This document shows, one piece after another, positions 62,617 through 64,000 of a DNA stretch of 64,000 nt; position 1 is the first letter of the stretch, and every line of letters begins with the position of its first letter. This DNA is from Mycolicibacterium sp. ND9-15 (GTDB taxonomy: Bacteria; Actinomycetota; Actinomycetes; Mycobacteriales; Mycobacteriaceae). The DNA lies in the NCBI RefSeq assembly GCF_035918395.1, contig NZ_CP142362.1, positions 1,463,501 to 1,527,500 of the forward strand. The letters run 5' to 3'. Both the position numbers and the translations under genes were made by a program. The notes beneath the pieces are model-generated. The model worked only from the letters and a program-made list of their open reading frames with translations. It did not search any database and was not told where the DNA came from.

Positions 62617-63471
62617 TCATGTCGAGAGGTTTTCGGGCCCGCGCGCCACCGGGCGCGACGGGTCCGAACTCCATTCGGACCAGGAGCCGGGATACAGCGC
62701 CGCATCCACCCCCGTCGCGGCCAGGCCGGCGATCGTCACCGCCGCGGTGACACCCGAACCGCAGTAGACCGCCACGGCGCCGGCCCCCACGTCCTCGAAC
62801 ACCCGCGCCAGATCGCCGTCGGATAGCAGGGTGCCGTCGTCGGCCAGCAGGCTGGTGCTCGGCACGTTGACCGCGCCGGGAATGTGGCCGGCGACTGGGT
62901 CGACCGGTTCGACGTCGCCGCGGAACCGTTCAGGTGCCCGCGCGTCGATGAGTCCGCCCCATCCGAGTACCGCGTCGGCGGTGACCGTGCGCCGGGCTCC
63001 GGCGTACAGATCGTGATGAGACACGGTCACGTCGCCGGGTTCGCATGCGACGGCGCCGGTTTCCAGCGCGCCGCCCGCGGCCGTCCACGCCGCCAGCCCG
63101 CCATCAAGGATGCGGACATCGTCGATTCCGGCCGCGGTCAGCACCCACCACGCGCGCGCGGAACCGGCGCGGTTCCAGTCGTCGTACACCACCACCGGCA
63201 CCCCGGTTCGCACACCCCACCGGCGCGCGGTGTCCTGAAGCGCCGCCCCGGACGGAAGCGGATGCCGACCGCGGCCGTCGACGGTGTGATCACTCAGCTC
63301 GTCCTCCAGCGACACGTATACCGCGCCGGGCAGATGGCCCCGTTCGTAGGAGGCACGGCCGTCCGGTTCGGCGAGCTGCCAGCGCACGTCTAGCAGCGTC
63401 ACCGGCTCGCCCGCATCGAGTCGCCGCGCCAGCTCCGCGGCGGTGATCAGCACCGTGTCACGCGCGCTCAT
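62617..63471 (-). CDS. sseB: Thiosulfate sulfurtransferase (two rhodanese domains)
   Basis: Sulfurtransferase of 284 residues with an inactive N-terminal rhodanese domain (TLLDVRWQL...HLPGAVYVSLEDELSD) and an active C-terminal one (GHIPGAVNVPS, then VYCGSGVTA with the catalytic Cys near 240). It moves sulfane sulfur in the cytoplasm. Length equals remembered M. tuberculosis SseB (Rv2291). ATG 63471, 3 nt from the stop of the upstream HD gene, so the two form an operon. Confidence 0.88.
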   Translation of the reverse strand: MSARDTVLITAAELARRLDAGEPVTLLDVRWQLAEPDGRASYERGHLPGAVYVSLEDELSDHTVDGRGRHPLPSGAALQDTARRWGVRTGVPVVVYDDWNRAGSARAWWVLTAAGIDDVRILDGGLAAWTAAGGALETGAVACEPGDVTVSHHDLYAGARRTVTADAVLGWGGLIDARAPERFRGDVEPVDPVAGHIPGAVNVPSTSLLADDGTLLSDGDLARVFEDVGAGAVAVYCGSGVTAAVTIAGLAATGVDAALYPGSWSEWSSDPSRPVARGPENLST

Positions 63472-63474
63472 ATC

Positions 63475-64000
63475 TCAGACGGTAGCGGCGACCGGCGGGC
63501 CGATCTCCTCGGCCAGCGTCTCGACGACGCGGTACAGTTCGTCGACCACCCAGCTGTCGCTTCGGCGCCGGTACACCTCCAGCAGCGAGCGGTAGTACCA
63601 CAGATGCTCGTGCGGATCGTCGGTGTTGAAGCGCTGCCACACCGGCGGCCCGAAGCGGCGCAGGTCGCGCAGGATGGCTCGGGCGTTGTCGAGCTTGTCG
63701 GCCAGCGACACGCGAATCGTGCTGTCGGAGGCCGTGTTCAGGTGCGCGATGTAATTCTCCTTGCGCGCGCGCCACGGCGGTTTGGGCGTGATCACGGTGT
63801 CACTGCACTCCTCGACGATGGCCGCGACGTCGGGCCCGAAACGCTCCTCGATCCGGGCCAGCGTCGCGTCGCCGCCCTGGTCTTCGGCCGCGTCGTGCAG
63901 CAGCGCCGCGATGGCCTCGGTCTCGGTACCGCCGGCCTCGATCACCAGCCCGGCCACCGACAGCAGGTGACCGATGTAGGGCACGTCGCTGGCCTTGCGG
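63475..64000 (-). CDS. HD-domain hydrolase, RelA/SpoT-type HD (5' end outside window)
   Basis: C-terminal 174 residues of an HD-family metal phosphohydrolase. The visible HD signature is VPYIGHLLSVAGLVIEAGG, then ALLHDAAEDQGG (His-Asp pair) and VSLADKLDNARAI (last Asp). This is the arrangement of guanosine polyphosphate hydrolase-type HD domains, but without the synthetase domain. The frame stays open past the right edge, so a GTG at 63984 is not taken as the start. Substrate uncertain. Confidence 0.82.
   Translation of the reverse strand, partial: RKASDVPYIGHLLSVAGLVIEAGGTETEAIAALLHDAAEDQGGDATLARIEERFGPDVAAIVEECSDTVITPKPPWRARKENYIAHLNTASDSTIRVSLADKLDNARAILRDLRRFGPPVWQRFNTDDPHEHLWYYRSLLEVYRRRSDSWVVDELYRVVETLAEEIGPPVAATV

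Overview
The window is GC-rich actinobacterial DNA. It reads as a rapidly growing Mycobacterium (Mycolicibacterium-type) chromosome. Evidence: mycobacterial RpoB/RpoC and SecE/NusG sequences, the hadABC mycolate dehydratase genes next to tRNA-Trp and secE, a mycolic-acid methyltransferase, a PE-PPE-domain exported protein, and gene order that matches (from memory) M. tuberculosis Rv0632c-Rv0672. That block runs in the opposite direction here and is followed near the right end by genes matching Rv2296 and Rv2291. No phage, integrase, transposase, CRISPR array or conjugation gene is visible; novelty is in inserted gene sets, pseudogenes and regulatory DNA.

Layout. 1-3.6 kb: truncated fadE8, a PAP2 phosphatase, endonuclease IV and a CaCA antiporter. 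3.7-13.6 kb: rpoC and rpoB with a two-promoter leader and, upstream, a secreted alpha/beta hydrolase. 13.6-19.2 kb: a molybdopterin oxidoreductase, mkl (Mce-transport ATPase), rplL-rplJ with leader, and a LuxR-type regulator whose receiver lacks its key residues. 19.4-22.7 kb: two small exported peptides of one family, two mini-ORFs, a cytochrome-b/sulfite-oxidase-type fusion, and a DUF1772 membrane protein. 22.8-28.5 kb: a coupled operon of GH38 alpha-mannosidase, an unknown protein and a ROK sugar kinase. 28.6-32.8 kb: EEP nuclease, nucleotidyltransferase, DinB-type protein and a cluster of decayed genes (DUF2243, DUF664, alpha/beta hydrolase). 32.2-37.3 kb: TetR repressor with a clear operator facing an MpaB-type oxygenase, then an ABC1 kinase, lipG and mmaA1.

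37.4-46 kb: where M. tuberculosis has further mmaA genes, this genome carries a LAL-type LuxR ATPase regulator, a dTDP-rhamnose operon (rmlA, rmlB and a fused rmlCD) and a PE-PPE hydrolase with a CRP-like site. 46-51 kb: the information-processing and mycolate block rplA, rplK, nusG, secE, tRNA-Trp, hadCBA, rpmG, tRNA-Met, tRNA-Thr, all on the minus strand. 51-64 kb: mostly plus-strand genes (NYN protein, metallo-hydrolase, DUF2235 protein, echA3, HD-LuxR fusion, CorA), then a flavoprotein reductase, DUF3060 protein, haloalkane dehalogenase, sseB and a truncated HD hydrolase.

Non-coding DNA is rich in structure. Two families of long imperfect palindromes sit in intergenic gaps (22.83, 47.48, 55.85 kb; and 33.87, 46.96 kb), a nested hairpin lies between rplJ and rplL, and there are convincing terminators at 3.61, 17.11, 28.59 and 62.58 kb. 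All function calls come from reading motifs and remembered family knowledge; no database search was run.
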